From: Isoetes taiwanensis
Taxonomy: Eukaryota; Streptophyta; Lycopodiopsida; Isoetales; Isoetaceae
DNA length: 64,000 bases
NCBI GenBank assembly: GCA_021234155.1
Contig: JAJEKV010000207.1
Coordinates: 680,001 to 744,000 of the forward strand
Direction of reading: 5' to 3'
The position numbers were made by a program, and so were the translations under genes. Below, piece by piece: positions 33,515-44,140 of the stretch (the first letter of the stretch is position 1; the number at the start of each line of letters is the position of its first letter). Under the pieces are notes generated by a model. The model searched no databases, was not told the DNA's origin, and saw only the letters and a program-made list of their open reading frames with translations.

Positions 33515-34825
33515 TACATGCACATCAGTAAGACAAGGCTTAACTAAATTTGCATAAGCATTCAAAAGTATGCACAACTAACTGTACACAAGAAGAGAGG
33601 CAGCGTTGTCTTTTTCAAATTTCCTACAACCATAGAGTAATAGTGTAATGCAAAAGATATAACATGGACTTATAAATTCTCATAATAAATCAGAGCAAGA
33701 ATTTAATGTTAGATATGGCTAGCTTGAATTAAAACTAACGGTTTTGTAACAATTGGCTAGAGATGCATTTTGTGCACAAGATCTATTATAGTCCTGGATT
33801 TTCCCTGCCAAGAGAGATGAACACTGCATGTGAAAACTTAAGACCCAGGATTACCCACAAGCTATCTAGAGAGATGACCACAACATGTATGAAATTAAGA
33901 CTCATCACTACATTACCCAACAAGAAATAAACGCCAAGTTTAACAAGAAAAGAAAGAAACTGCATTTGCCTTTTCCCTTGTTCCCGCTTGTAGCACAAAC
34001 GTGGACAATAAAAAAGAAATCCCTATTCTAATCCTTTGATGGAATGAGAGAAAGTTTCACTTGAGAGTTCATAAACTAGAGAATTAGCAGGGCCGGAAGA
34101 AAAACCTGAGGGAAGAAAAACCTAAGGGAAAAACCTGAGGGAAGAAAAACCTGAGGATAGGAGAAAACTTGAGGCCGCTTTAGCTGTGTAACGGAAGTAG
34201 GATGTTGAATCAGAATGGACCCAGAAGATTCGGCAGCAAACGAATTCCATCCCATCTCCCATTCTTGGTATTTCGTCCCGAGCCCTCCCTTTCCCCGTTA
34301 ACTTCGGAAATTCAAAATACAACCTAAATTTCCCACTAATTTTCCAACTACTTTCGTAGTTCGAAAACTGACTTTTTTGACCCACTATATTGTGCTTGGA
34401 CCCGTAACCATCCTAAGCTATTTCAAAATGTAAACACATGGATTAAGCTCAATATTTCATAACATGCTTGTAATAACAAGCCTTTTCTAGTTAACATTCT
34501 TGCTGACTTCCAAATCCATAGATCTAGGCATATAATATTAGTCATAGCCCTTTTATTTTACTTTCTTTTGTTACTTACAGCAGATGTACTGGTTACACAC
34601 CAAAGGTCTCCAATACATCACAAGTTCATACCCATATTTGCAATGCCACAAGATATTCCTGCCCCTTAGGCTATTAATCTACCTCTGAATTTATTACACA
34701 TCCTAGTTGTGTTATGTTCATTTTTCAGCAATTAGCTCAAAAATTATGCTTCAAAGCACCTACAAATTTTTAATAAGCATCTAAGCTATTCTGTAACCCA
34801 AATTGCATTATGAATCCAAAGATAA
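33515..34825. other. Intron-like spacer
   Basis: AT-rich sequence with a GGGAAGAAAAACCT(G/A)A repeat (three to four units, 34082-34155). No exon is supported; the ORF at 34122-34385 has no family signature. Confidence 0.4.
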
Positions 34826-34827
34826 AC

Positions 34828-35171
34828 CTGAATTTGATGCCCTCCAGGCAGAATTTTCGTTTGTTGCTTCCTTGTTGCATTTATTGCTTCTTCCTTAGGA
34901 TCTGCCCCATTTTTCGTTTGCTTTTCCTGAATGTCACTAATTTTTGCATCTAGCTTATCATGTCCTTCAGCAAATCTAGTCTCTGTCCCCTTTTTCTTGC
35001 TTAATCATTCACATCTTTTTCAGCATTGGCTCTATCCTCAGATTTATCTGCATTTGGCCCTTTTACAGCCCTCCTAAACTCAAAAATCTTCTTGCTCTTG
35101 GATGCAGAGCTATTCTCCAATTGCAATCTCTTCCTAGTGGCCATGTTTAAGTCTCCTTTCTTCCTGCCCAT
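34828..35171 (-). pseudogene. First exon of the decayed RING/FCP1-like gene, with an in-frame stop
   Basis: ATG 35171 opens MGRKKGDLNMATRKRLQLEN, a basic nuclear-looking start, and runs to ANAEKDVND. It hits TAA at 35003-35001. The same frame then continues ARKRGTETRFAEGHDKLDAK to GGHQIQ and a gtttat donor at 34827. The frame resumes in phase with exon 33509-32981. One nonsense change therefore interrupts an otherwise clean exon. The 3' end of Penelope-like copy 2 lies about 180 bp upstream. Confidence 0.5.
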
Positions 35172-35337
35172 TCCTATGAACAGACTAGCATTTTAAACAT
35201 TACCTCCACTGCCAACAAAGCCGGAGCTAAAACTAAAGCCCCTTGCATGTTTGCATCCGGCCATACTTATGTAGCATAGAAGCGTGTACTTAAAAACTCA
35301 TGCTGCACACTGCACACTAGTGTCCTTAAACCTCCAG

Positions 35338-35505
35338 CTATTTTTCTAGAATCTTGAAATAGCATAATACCTTGTATAGCTTTTCCTTTTTGCTATCTTG
35401 ACGGACTGCTTGTACAAGTGCATCTGCCGCCGTTCTTTGCAAATGCCTCTTGGATGGAACCCTAACAGAATTCACTTTCGTATATCTTTTTTTGTTAGAA
35501 TACAT
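35338..35505 (-). CDS. Small basic ORF of the Penelope-like element (copy 2)
   Basis: ATG 35505 opens MYSNKKRYTKVNSVRVPSKR and runs 55 codons to KILEK and a stop at 35340-35338. It matches the copy 1 ORF (21040) except for two substitutions. This version shows the natural C-terminus if the frame is coding, although its last few codons fall just past the shared block. Arg/Lys-rich and possibly nucleic-acid-binding; function unknown. Confidence 0.4.
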   Translation of the reverse strand: MYSNKKRYTKVNSVRVPSKRHLQRTAADALVQAVRQDSKKEKLYKVLCYFKILEK

Positions 35506-37831
35506 TTAACATTTACCCTTTTCCTTAGGCATGTCATCATCCTTAGCCTTCTCTTTTTTTCAAGTCGTAACATTGTACAAAAGCTAAAAATATGCATGCA
35601 TGTGCATGCAACAAAGCCTTTTAGGCAAATGGCAACGTGCATGTAAGGAGCACATGTTTTTTTCAAAAACGTGAGTATAAATGCCATAATGCAACCCTAA
35701 GTCAATTCCAATTTTAGAGTCCAAAAGTGAAATTCTCATTTTCCACATGTTAATGTCAACTTCATCAATTTTGTTTAATCAAATGACTATTTGTTATTTT
35801 TCTTGAGCACATAACAATTATACTCATATAACCTAGGCTATGATTATCATATATCTAAAAAAAACCTTCCTCCGACCGTTGTTCGGGGGGGCTATTGCAA
35901 GTTTTGCCTTATATAAAGCTTTTAACTGCAATTCATACAGCAAGGAGTGCAGAGCCTTGCTGTACTGCCAAGGCCATGCCCTCACAATGCTTTTTTTTCC
36001 TTCCAAACTACTGCACTTCTTATAAATCAGGACTTACATTTTTGCTTTCAGAATATGAATCATGTCTCCAAGGTTGTACAGCAATCCAGGGAAGTGTTCT
36101 TCTTGTAAGTACCTTAGGACAGTCCTGCACACCTCCTTTTTACCAAACCCATTATTGCAAAAAGCCTCAATCAAGTAGAAAATGTCATTGGCAGCATCTG
36201 CATGGTCATAATGTGCATACAAATATATTAAGATTTGTGAGACTATAACTTTTAAGGCTTGCCCAATAAGGCCTGCAGCTGTCAGCCTTAACAAACTTGT
36301 ATGCCTCAAAAGGTAATTTAACTCTCTTATCATACCTGGAAATTGAGTAAAGTCCTCTATTTTTGTCCTCCACCTTTATGGTGATATTGAGGAAGTTGGC
36401 TTTGTATCCATATATCTCATTGTTCATATCCTTGTATTCAGTCTCGTCTTTAATTCCCAAATGCTTCATGTTATAAATTGTAATTTCACTATCTGCTTTG
36501 AGAAATTCCATAATGTCTTTTCCATTTATGACATTAAGATCATCGATGTATCTGGCTGCAAACTCAAACTTTTTAATGTCATCAAACCTCTTATTATGCG
36601 CAAGACTGAGCATGAACCTTAGCTCATGCCATGCCAAGTACAGGTTGCACCATGCAGGGCTACATGAAAATCCCATGGGGATGCCTTTTTTCTGCCTCGA
36701 GATCTCTTTTTCAGATTGTAGATAGCAGTGGGTTAAAAGCCATTCATTTATTTTTTTAAAATCCTGTTTCTTTACTATAGTCCAGCATGTTTTCTCAAAG
36801 TCTTTTTTGATGTGTCTTTCCCATTTCACTTGGAAGTTCCCATCCTTTTCTTTTATCATCAAATACAGCATGTTTTGGTCAACCCTCATGTGCTCCCATA
36901 TTAGTTCACAGATTTCATTTACAATCTCAATGATTCCATCTTCACCATAGAGTGGTATAGTTTCATAACATTTAGTTATGTCTGCACAAAATACACTGTG
37001 TACTTTGTATGGTAAATTTAAAATGACATCATAGGAAGAGTTTATGATCCACGATGCATTAATATTGCATCTACTGAACATTCTGTAAGGAGCTGTTTGT
37101 CTATGGCATAATAGAGGCCAGATTTCTAGCATATTGCTGAGAATTGCAGTGATCCATTGTGCTGCATATGTGAAGATAGAATCAAATGCATTTGTCAACC
37201 ATCTGTAGTCAGCTTTGTGTGCTTTGAAAGTTGCCATCAAATAGGGTAATTTGCCGTTATTGTTTTGTACAATACCCAAGCTTTTTTGGATGTACTCATT
37301 GCACTGCTTTTTTATAGTCTCAGGAGCATACAGTACTTTCTCAAAGTCTGTTCCCTCCAGTCTTGTTTTGGCCATATCCAGGATGTGTTTTTTGCATATA
37401 AATGCTGGATTGTTGTTTGCCTTATCTAGGCCTGAGATGTAAAGATTGTGCACCAACCATTCTACATTCTTGCAAACCTGTTGATCATTCCATAGGAATC
37501 TCTTGTTGGGTAGATCTTTTCTGATCTCCACAATATCCATGTGTGCATACTGCTTTAGTAGCCTGGAAATATTCTGCAGATCTATGACAGTTAAGTCAAT
37601 TAGATCATACTTATGTACTTCCCAAAATTGCTCACAAAGTTTATCAAAATCATCCATAAAACTTTGTACACTGAAACTACAATCTGGGATATGGTTTAAT
37701 CCCTTGGCGAAAGCCATTCTCAGTTTTGTGCAATGGATAATTTCCAGATCTGTCGTCCTTACATGGCCAATACTTGGGTCAATGTATTTTGCCAGATTGG
37801 GGTTGCTACATGGGCATTTGGCTTGTTTTGC
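35352..37831 (-). mobile_element. Penelope-like retroelement, copy 2 (inverted, 5'-truncated)
   Basis: This is a near-identical reverse copy of 18785-21193. Homology begins at 37831, where the + strand switches to lectin coding sequence, so the element is cut in its 5' region. Homology ends at 35352, where copy 1 carries a Helitron-like end. Relative to copy 1 it has about 50 extra bases near 35610-35665. The low divergence suggests recent activity of the family. Confidence 0.75.
36034..37717 (-). pseudogene. Penelope-like reverse transcriptase (copy 2), nearly open
   Basis: A 503-codon frame (37717-36206) carries all RT motifs without interruption: LPYLMATFKAHKADYRWL, CADITKCYETIPL (motif A), KKGIPMGFSCSPAWCNLYLA (motif B-like) and FAARYIDDLNVI (motif C). 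Near the end it goes out of frame at SCRPYWASLK, and the proper continuation ALKVIVSQIL...GDMIHILKAKM is in the next frame, ending at 36034. One short frameshift near 36270 therefore separates thumb and tail. The 5' truncation removes the region before CPCSNPNLAK. No endonuclease domain is present. Motif A (DI-x-x-CYE-x-I) recalls telomerase-type RTs as well as Penelope-like ones. Confidence 0.8.
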
Positions 37832-38296
37832 CTATGGCCGCCCAACAAGCAAGGCATCACAAGCTGCCCGGTATCGCTTCAGTCTGATGGTAATTTAAAT
37901 TTTCAACTCTGGTTTGTGAACCGAACGTCTGGTTCATACACTCTCTCAGTTATGGTCTTTGACATCGGTGATTATGGCCAGAACATGAGCGTGCGCATCA
38001 TTTGGACTGCAAATGATGGCAAACATGTGGGGGAGAATGCGACCTTTACTTTTACATCAGATGGTAACCTAGAGCTCAAAGATTAACGTGGAAAGCTAGC
38101 TTGGTCCAGCCATACTGCCCACAAAGGTGCGCAGTATCTTAAGATTTCAGATATGGGAAACTTGATTCTGCAGAATCAGTCCCTTGGAATTGTTTGGGAA
38201 AGCTTTAATATCAGTGATGCTTCCATTCATAAGGCTATAGCTAATTGGAGAGCCATTGTAGGTGGAATTGTAGAGTTTATTTGTCATAGGTATTAG
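37832..38296 (+). pseudogene. Bulb-type (GNA-like) lectin domain fragment, G-type lectin kinase-like
   Basis: The + frame reads GITSCPVSLQSDGNLNFQLW, VRIIWTANDGKHVGENATF and FTFTSDGNLELKD, then TAA (38084), and continues in the same frame with GKLAWSSHTAHKGAQ, YLKISDMGNLILQNQ and GIVWESF. The WTAN, DGNL, W-SS-T and GNL-L-x8-VW-SF motifs are the B_lectin domain as found at the N-terminus of plant S-domain/G-type lectin receptor kinases. The 5' part, including any signal peptide, is missing: the left edge is exactly the truncated end of Penelope-like copy 2. No S-locus or kinase domain follows, and a TAG stops the frame at 38296. Confidence 0.75.
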
Positions 38297-38395
38297 TTTT
38301 TCTCACATTCATATATGTTTTAAAGCCCAAGAAGTCTGGCATGTCCTCAGAGGATGATGAAGCAAGTTTACATGGTTCTTTGCAAGCCATGCTTC

Positions 38396-38540
38396 TGCCT
38401 CTCTCTTCCCTCATCTCTCTCTCCTCTCTTCTCTCTATCTTCTCTCTCTCTCTATCTCTCTCTGTCTCCCCCTTTCTGTCTTCTCTCTCCTCTCTCCTCT
38501 CTCTTCTCTTTCTCCCCTCTGTCTCCCCTCTCTTGCTTCT
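38396..38540. repeat. (CT)n-rich polypyrimidine tract
   Basis: About 145 bp of TCTCTC with CCC and TT interruptions. The overlapping ORFs are artefacts. Confidence 0.9.
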
Positions 38541-38544
38541 TCAA

Positions 38545-39540
38545 TATACACTTAGAGCACGTTTTACAGCAGATTGGGCAGTCTAGGATCGATGGAGGTG
38601 GCTTTGAAGATGGATTAATGAGGCCAAACACTTAGGTGTAAAAAAGTGCAAAAAGGCATGTCTTCTGGTAAGGTTATGACCGAGCAATGCGATCTTTACA
38701 CAGTGCATGAAATGCTTTACAGTAAGTTTTTGTTCTTTTGTATTTCAGTGATGCGGAATGCCATGTTTGTGCACATAATATCATCCTAATTTATTTGCAG
38801 GAAAACTGAGACTTTGGAATGTTAATCAGGAACTGTTGTTCCTCCCTGCAAATAAACAATCAAGGACATGTCTATGCTCAGCGGTATTTTATCTGTTAAC
38901 TCTTAGCATTGTTGGTATTTTCATGGCTTTTGCTAAAGCATATACAATCTGCTAATTGTTAGTATTCAATGCAGCATAATTTCATGTAGTTGCTAGCAAG
39001 CTTAGCAAAAGTTCATGGTCTGCTGCAAAACCATGGTCTGCAGAAAGAAACTGATCTATCTATATTTGCAAGATGTTGCCAGACAATGTCTACTAAATTT
39101 GTGTTAGATTTTCTTCATCAAATGACACATCAGTTTGTATGAAGTGCAAGAAAGGACCTAAATTATTTGCAAGGTGTTATTGACAATAGGTAGTTTGATA
39201 AGAAAGTGATGGCCTTTTAGACTTAGTTTTTTATTTAGACTTGAATCACTTCAATAAATGCCATGTGGTGCATTGGTTTTCTATTGAGGCTTGAATTACT
39301 TCAAATATCTAACTGCTAACATGGTGCATTGGATGTACTCAAGTATACACAATGGATTCCACAACATAAAGACATTTAAAATCACCATTGGATGTATTCA
39401 AGTATAGACAATGGATTTCACAACGTAAAGACATTTAAAATTATCGATAGCCAAGAAGTTGATGGAACCAAATTCTACAATACAACAATGACATAGCAAT
39501 TCAAGTTCAATCCTATAAATGTTAAAGACACAACCACCTT
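38545..39540. other. Noncoding, with a ~75 bp direct repeat
   Basis: CATTGGATGTA-TCAAGTATA-ACAATGGATT-CACAAC-TAAAGACATTTAAAAT occurs at about 39323-39382 and again at 39385-39442. Otherwise there are no supported features. Confidence 0.5.
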
Positions 39541-39543
39541 ATA

Positions 39544-39667
39544 GCCCAGCAACGCTGGACATCTTTTCTATTATAGAAAATTTATGACACTGGAGTTTGA
39601 GCTGAACAGGTTTCTGTTCATATAGGTTCTCAAATTATGCTCAGCCACGCTGGGCACCGTTACTAGT
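39544..39667 (+). mobile_element. Two nested Helitron-like 3' ends
   Basis: GCCCAGC-AAC-GCTGGaC (39544-39560; one mismatch, CTAT instead of CTAG downstream) and GCTCAGC-CAC-GCTGGGC (39639-39655; one mismatch) lie 95 bp apart in the same orientation. The second is followed by CTAG at 39663-39666 and T. Both resemble the termini at 21194 and 28408. The flank of the first (CCTTATAGCCC) matches the 21.2 kb end, and that of the second (TATAGGTT-TCAAATTATG) matches the 28.4 kb end. Confidence 0.55.
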
Positions 39668-39669
39668 AT

Positions 39670-40349
39670 GTGAATAGTAGCAGGGAATCAAGTATATGCG
39701 CTCTGGGCATTTTGCCACCATGGCCATGTGAATCCGCCGTAATCAGAAAATCAAAATTAAATCAATCAGAAAATTACTACCCATAGGAGTGCATTGATGG
39801 TAATACGAATCAATACGAATTTCGGTCTAATTTGTAGCTTCCAATCCAATCGTTTTCCCATTTGTTCGGACTTAAAAGTTTTAAGAGATTCCAAAAGCAA
39901 AAAGGCGCCTTCAAATTTTGTTTCTGAGTGAATCTACGATTAATATGAGCTCTTAATTTTGTGTTCAGGTGCAAGCTCAGTTTCAAAAAGTAGATTTTGA
40001 CAGAAGTTACAACTCTTATGTCGATAGAAGTTACATGATTAAGGACCTGAATAATTTTAGAAGAGATTTGGGGAAGAGAGTTACGAAGAGACTATTAGAT
40101 GATGACGGACGGACATGCATTTTTCTGCAGCAATCTAGAAAATGTTCTGCCATTTACACTGTGGTGAAGATATGCTTTTTAGAATCTTGATGATTGTACT
40201 GGAAAGCCTTTAACGTTGTTCGAGGGCTTATTCGCAACATTCTTGAGAAAAAAAAGGCAAGGTACTTCCAACAGTCGGTGGGTGATGTTGAAAAATGCTT
40301 GGGCTTGCTTTTAAAGGCACAGCTCTTGGATATGGAAGCAGCATAAAAA
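39670..40349. other. Upstream region of the lectin gene
   Basis: No clear coding sequence; the 73-codon ORF at 39969-40190 shows no family signature. A TTTTAAAG word at 40309-40316 could be a TATA-like element, but it sits only ~35 bp before the ATG, so that reading is weak. Confidence 0.3.
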
Positions 40350-41216
40350 ATGGCCAAAGCGATGCTCTTTCTCTTCTTCTTCTTTTTGTTTCCTCTGACG
40401 AATGCTTCAGAAGGCCTGTTCATCTACTCAAATCCCAAATTGTTGAATCCCAACGTTGAGCAAGCTGTGAAGACTGCCATTTCACAGGGAGCAATAGGAA
40501 GCACTATAAATCCAAATGCAACATACAACAGCGGCAAGTTTTTTCTTGAAACGATTCAAACCGCAAATGCAACCATCTACGTTTCATTCTACTACTACGA
40601 CGACAGATTCTGCAGCCCAAGTGTGATTCCAGCGCTAAAAGCAACAACAGGGAAAGCACTGCGGCAAAATCTAGAGAGCATAAGAGGCACTCTGTTGAAT
40701 CGGATGGAGGGGCAGGGCTATGGAGCAGCGTATGTAATAACAGATCATTTCCAACTGGGGTACACACAAAAAACAGCCAAAGCAGAGGGCGAAGACGGGT
40801 GCACAGAAATGGGTATGATCTACAATCAACCGCTAAATTACTGCTATGGATACAGCAGCATGTTATTAAGCCACAGCCCATTTAGTTTTTTGAATCCAGG
40901 ATGCGTTCTCAGGTCCCCAAATCACCGTTATATGTTAGAAATACAACAGGGCTGTAACCTGGTTCTTTCTGATGCTGTAGCGAACAGGGCTTTGTGGTCT
41001 TCTAATTCCGACCAATCTGGAAAGGACTGCTACCTTTTTCTGCAGCCGGATTCGGAGCTGGTGGTCTATAATGGACACAATCAGCCTGTTTGGTCCTCTG
41101 CTACCAAGCTTTCAGCCGGATCTGCCGAATTGGTTGTTCAGAACGATGGGAACCTTGTGCTGTATAGCACTTCTTCGCCTTTGCTTCCTCTCTGGGCCTC
41201 CCATACTGCTCACTAA
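40350..41216 (+). CDS. Secreted two-part protein: unknown N-domain plus bulb-type (GNA-like) lectin
   Basis: A single-exon gene of 288 residues. Residues 1-20 (MAKAMLFLFFFFLFPLTNAS) form a clear signal peptide. Residues ~21-170 have no family I recognise. They include ALKATTGKALRQNLESIRGT and GYGAAYVITDHFQLGYTQKT, with four Cys (RFCSPS, EDGCTE, NYCYGY and the border NPGCVL) that could pair. Residues ~175-288 are a bulb-type mannose-binding lectin domain. Of its three Q-x-D-x-N-x-V-x-Y-type sites, only the last (QNDGNLVLY) keeps the consensus well. The others read QQGCNLVLS and QPDSELVVY, so sugar binding may be reduced or altered. No membrane or kinase segment follows. It probably acts in the apoplast or vacuole; a defence or storage role is inference from the lectin family. 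Confidence 0.8.
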   Translation: MAKAMLFLFFFFLFPLTNASEGLFIYSNPKLLNPNVEQAVKTAISQGAIGSTINPNATYNSGKFFLETIQTANATIYVSFYYYDDRFCSPSVIPALKATTGKALRQNLESIRGTLLNRMEGQGYGAAYVITDHFQLGYTQKTAKAEGEDGCTEMGMIYNQPLNYCYGYSSMLLSHSPFSFLNPGCVLRSPNHRYMLEIQQGCNLVLSDAVANRALWSSNSDQSGKDCYLFLQPDSELVVYNGHNQPVWSSATKLSAGSAELVVQNDGNLVLYSTSSPLLPLWASHTAH

Positions 41217-42081
41217 TAAACTAAACTGGGTATTATAACTTATTGTACTAGCTTCCCTAGTTATTGAATCTATGTGATGGCTTTGTTCTACTCTGAATAT
41301 GTTGAATGAAGAAGACAAGCAAAATTGGCACAAGACATATGACGAGTCCCAGGGTTCAAAAAATACCTGGATAAACCCTTTGTTTGTCTGGTCCACTTTA
41401 GAAATTGTCTGTCGAAATTTTTGGCTGCTGGAAAAAATTTTTTGGCTGCTGGAAAAAATCCGATAGAAAAAAACGTAGTTTAATGTAAAATCCGGTATAT
41501 TTGTATCTTGTTATGAATATATCCGGTACATATTGTATATAGGCGGAAAATTATCTGGTGAAGGCTCAATTATGTGATGTCAAAGATCCGTATCTTCTAG
41601 GGCTCTAAAACATACCAGCAAGAAAAATGCTCTAATATTTGCAAAGAACAGAAATGTGATAAGTTTGTTTTGTTATTTCTCACCAATTCTTGATGTTCAA
41701 CACTTGCCAGCCTTTTTATAGATTGCTTGGAAGTGTCTCAAGAGATAGAAAACTCGACATAGTAGCAAAATTGAACTTACAATCGATACAACCAATTATT
41801 TGGCATGTAGCCTTTGATGATGACTCGTCCTAGGAAGAACATAGCATCACGATCTCAATTCAGTAATATGAGGAATGCCAAAGGTGCATGAGAAAACTAG
41901 GAGCATCAAGTCATTGTCGCGTTTTCAACTCCAGATGACCCTTGCTGCTCTAAAGCCTCTTACACATCAGAGTTTGTAGGCCACTAAAATTCAATGCCAC
42001 TTAATCGTAAATGTATTTGGCCCACATGTTCAAAAAATGTACCAAAAGATATACTCGCCTAAGCATTCTAGAAGAACACCG

Positions 42082-42113
<32 letters not shown>

Positions 42114-42540
42114 AACTATTTTTTTGTTGAAAAAAAAATGAATGACATATAAACCATTAAAAATAACACGTCCCATAACACACCAAAACAAAGATTTAAA
42201 TTTTTTTTTTCCTGCATACAAAATGCGCCCTTATACAATGTTGTACAATTTAAAGAATTTAAGATAGGCATTTTAAAGAATTTAAGATAGGCATCTATCT
42301 CTGGCTTAGAATTTGGCTTTAAAGATTGATGTTTTTTGGTTGATCTCCATGGTTGAAGAAAATTATTAGCTCAGTGGGAGGCGCTCAATCAATAAAATAA
42401 ACTTGACCGCTAGAAGCTCCAAAGTTATGGAATGGGGAATAATACACAAATAAGGTAGTTCAGACAAATAGAAGTCTACTTCAATGCTTCCTCTATCTCA
42501 GTGTTGGCATAAAAATTAGCACATATCCTAGAGAATACAT
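41217..42540. other. Noncoding, with a 31-base A run
   Basis: A direct repeat of TTTTTGGCTGCTGGAAAAAA occurs at about 41418-41457, TTTAAAGAATTTAAGATAGGC is duplicated near 42250-42292, and an uninterrupted A31 lies at 42082-42112. The A run could be an old retroposition tail on the + strand, but no source gene is recognisable upstream. Confidence 0.5.
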
Positions 42541-42544
42541 GGAA

Positions 42545-42740
42545 TCTGATGTAAGAAATAGGCTGCCACAATTGGCATATATATCAATAAGTGTATTTGC
42601 CTAAAACAAAACATTAGTCGTACAACCAAAGAGCACCTGCTTCTTTCAATCGCAATGATTCTTTCCTGCCAATTTAGCCAATGCATTTTCCATTTCTGCT
42701 CTTCCAGGCTCTGCCTCAAGATCATGCATTATCGAATTTA
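42545..42740 (-). pseudogene. Pentatricopeptide-repeat (PPR) relic
   Basis: The - frame near 42599-42555 reads ANTLIDIYANCGSLF, matching the highly conserved NTLIDMYAKCG-S core of plant PLS-class PPR proteins. Upstream in-frame sequence (EPGRAEMENALAKLAGKNHC, then QVLFGCTTNVLF) contains two stops. Only about one repeat survives. PPR proteins edit or process organellar RNA; this piece cannot function. Confidence 0.5.
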
Positions 42741-43054
42741 CCCCTAAACTCTGCAGCAGCCTTTTTATTACATGGCACATGAAACAAGATCCTACAAAAT
42801 GCTAAATGGCTACATGGTAACGGACAATAAGAACTGTTGTGGAACAAGCATCAGTACAAGCATCTATCACACGAAATCCTTCAGATTCAAAATTGAAAAA
42901 TACAGCAATGCGTCTTGCTACTTCATCAAGATCCACAGTTCTACTTTCCATTCTACTTTTATATAACACTTTGAAGGCCAGAAGCATAGACTGGAGAATG
43001 GAGCTAATCATGCCAATCATGCATCAAGATAATAGGCACTCTGGCAGCACCTAT

Positions 43055-43250
43055 GCATCAAGATAATGGGCAACGGATATGGCAAGCTTTCTTTCCCTGC
43101 AACAGGAGTAGAAACGGAAGGATTTCTGAGAAGAACATGGCCTCTAAGAGCTTCTGGAGATGCTAGTAAGTTTATTATTTCGTCTATCTTTGTATTCAGC
43201 TTCTTACAGAGCGTTATTAAGGCTTCTAAGAACTGCCCATAACCATCAAT
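43055..43250 (-). pseudogene. Unassigned exon-like ORF
   Basis: The - frame reads IDGYGQFLEALITLCKKLNT, then INLLASPEALRGHVLLRNPS, and ends in a tandem repeat of ATCTTGATGCATAGGTGCTGCCAGAGTGCCTATT-type sequence (43018-43070). Stops flank it. Family not recognised. Confidence 0.3.
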
Positions 43251-43639
43251 GCAAGTAAATCGCTACTTTAGACGACATTTCGGCCCCTTCTCATCTTGTT
43301 TTGCCAAATTAGGAAACAAAAACAAGATCAATTTGGCTCAACAGACCTCAAAAGCACTGCACCCGATTTGTGCTCCAAGCACCCATCGCCAGACCTCAGC
43401 CCTACTGCCGAAAAAATGGAAGAAGAACATGCCTTTTACACCAGAATGTTTGGTGGACAGACTTTCTCTATACAATTCTATCTTTTAAATTTAGATAAAT
43501 CCTGAATCCGTTGTACTAGTCCTTCTCCTTCTGGCAACAGTTGAGTTCTTATCTCTTACAATTTTTTAAAGATGGATCAACGGTGGATAGGCTAGAATCT
43601 AAGTAAAGAGATAAGGATTTGGGGCCTTCTTTGCAGACT

Positions 43640-43900
43640 AATGCAACATATCAATTGAAAAGCCTGGACCTCAAAATATCAAAATGCAACAAAATTGGAG
43701 ATGGTGCCCACAGCCTTGCAGAAGCCCTGCTCAGTTTCAATGCAAATTGAAGAGCCAGATGTCTCGGGTGCCCTCCAGCCTGCAGACGCCCTCCAACATG
43801 AACACTGCAACTTGGAGAGCCTTGATCTCCATTTCAATCCTATCGAAAAAGCAGGACAACAAGCATTGTTAACTGATCTGGATACTAAGTGTTTTTAAGA
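43640..43900 (+). pseudogene. Leucine-rich repeat (ribonuclease-inhibitor/NLRC type) relic
   Basis: + frames read LKSLDLKISKCNKIGDGAHS, then LAEALLSFN, and after a frame change LESLDLHFNPIEKAGQQALL. The pattern L-x-SLDL-x-x-N-x-I-x-x-x-G-x-x-x-L with ~28-residue units is the RI-like LRR. Only two or three repeats remain, in different frames. Confidence 0.6.
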
Positions 43901-44140
43901 GCTCCAGTTCTAACGGCTCTTCTGCCATGGCCAAGCCGCACCCTAACCTGCCATGAAAATAAAAAGCCTGCCTTTTTATCTTTGCCCTTTGGCAATGGTC
44001 CATATGCTAAAAATAAACTTCCTTTTTAATTAAACCTTTTTTTCCCAAACAAAATCTTGAGAAAAGCATTTGCAAATGTAATCAAGGTAATTTACTCTTC
44101 CTGCAGAATTTTGAATTAATTATAAATAATGCTAAAACCT

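Noticed and set aside
38341-38635. Leu/Ser-rich ORFs
   Set aside because: They arise from the (CT)n tract.
42030-42221. 63-codon Phe-rich ORF
   Set aside because: It spans the A31 homopolymer read on the opposite strand.
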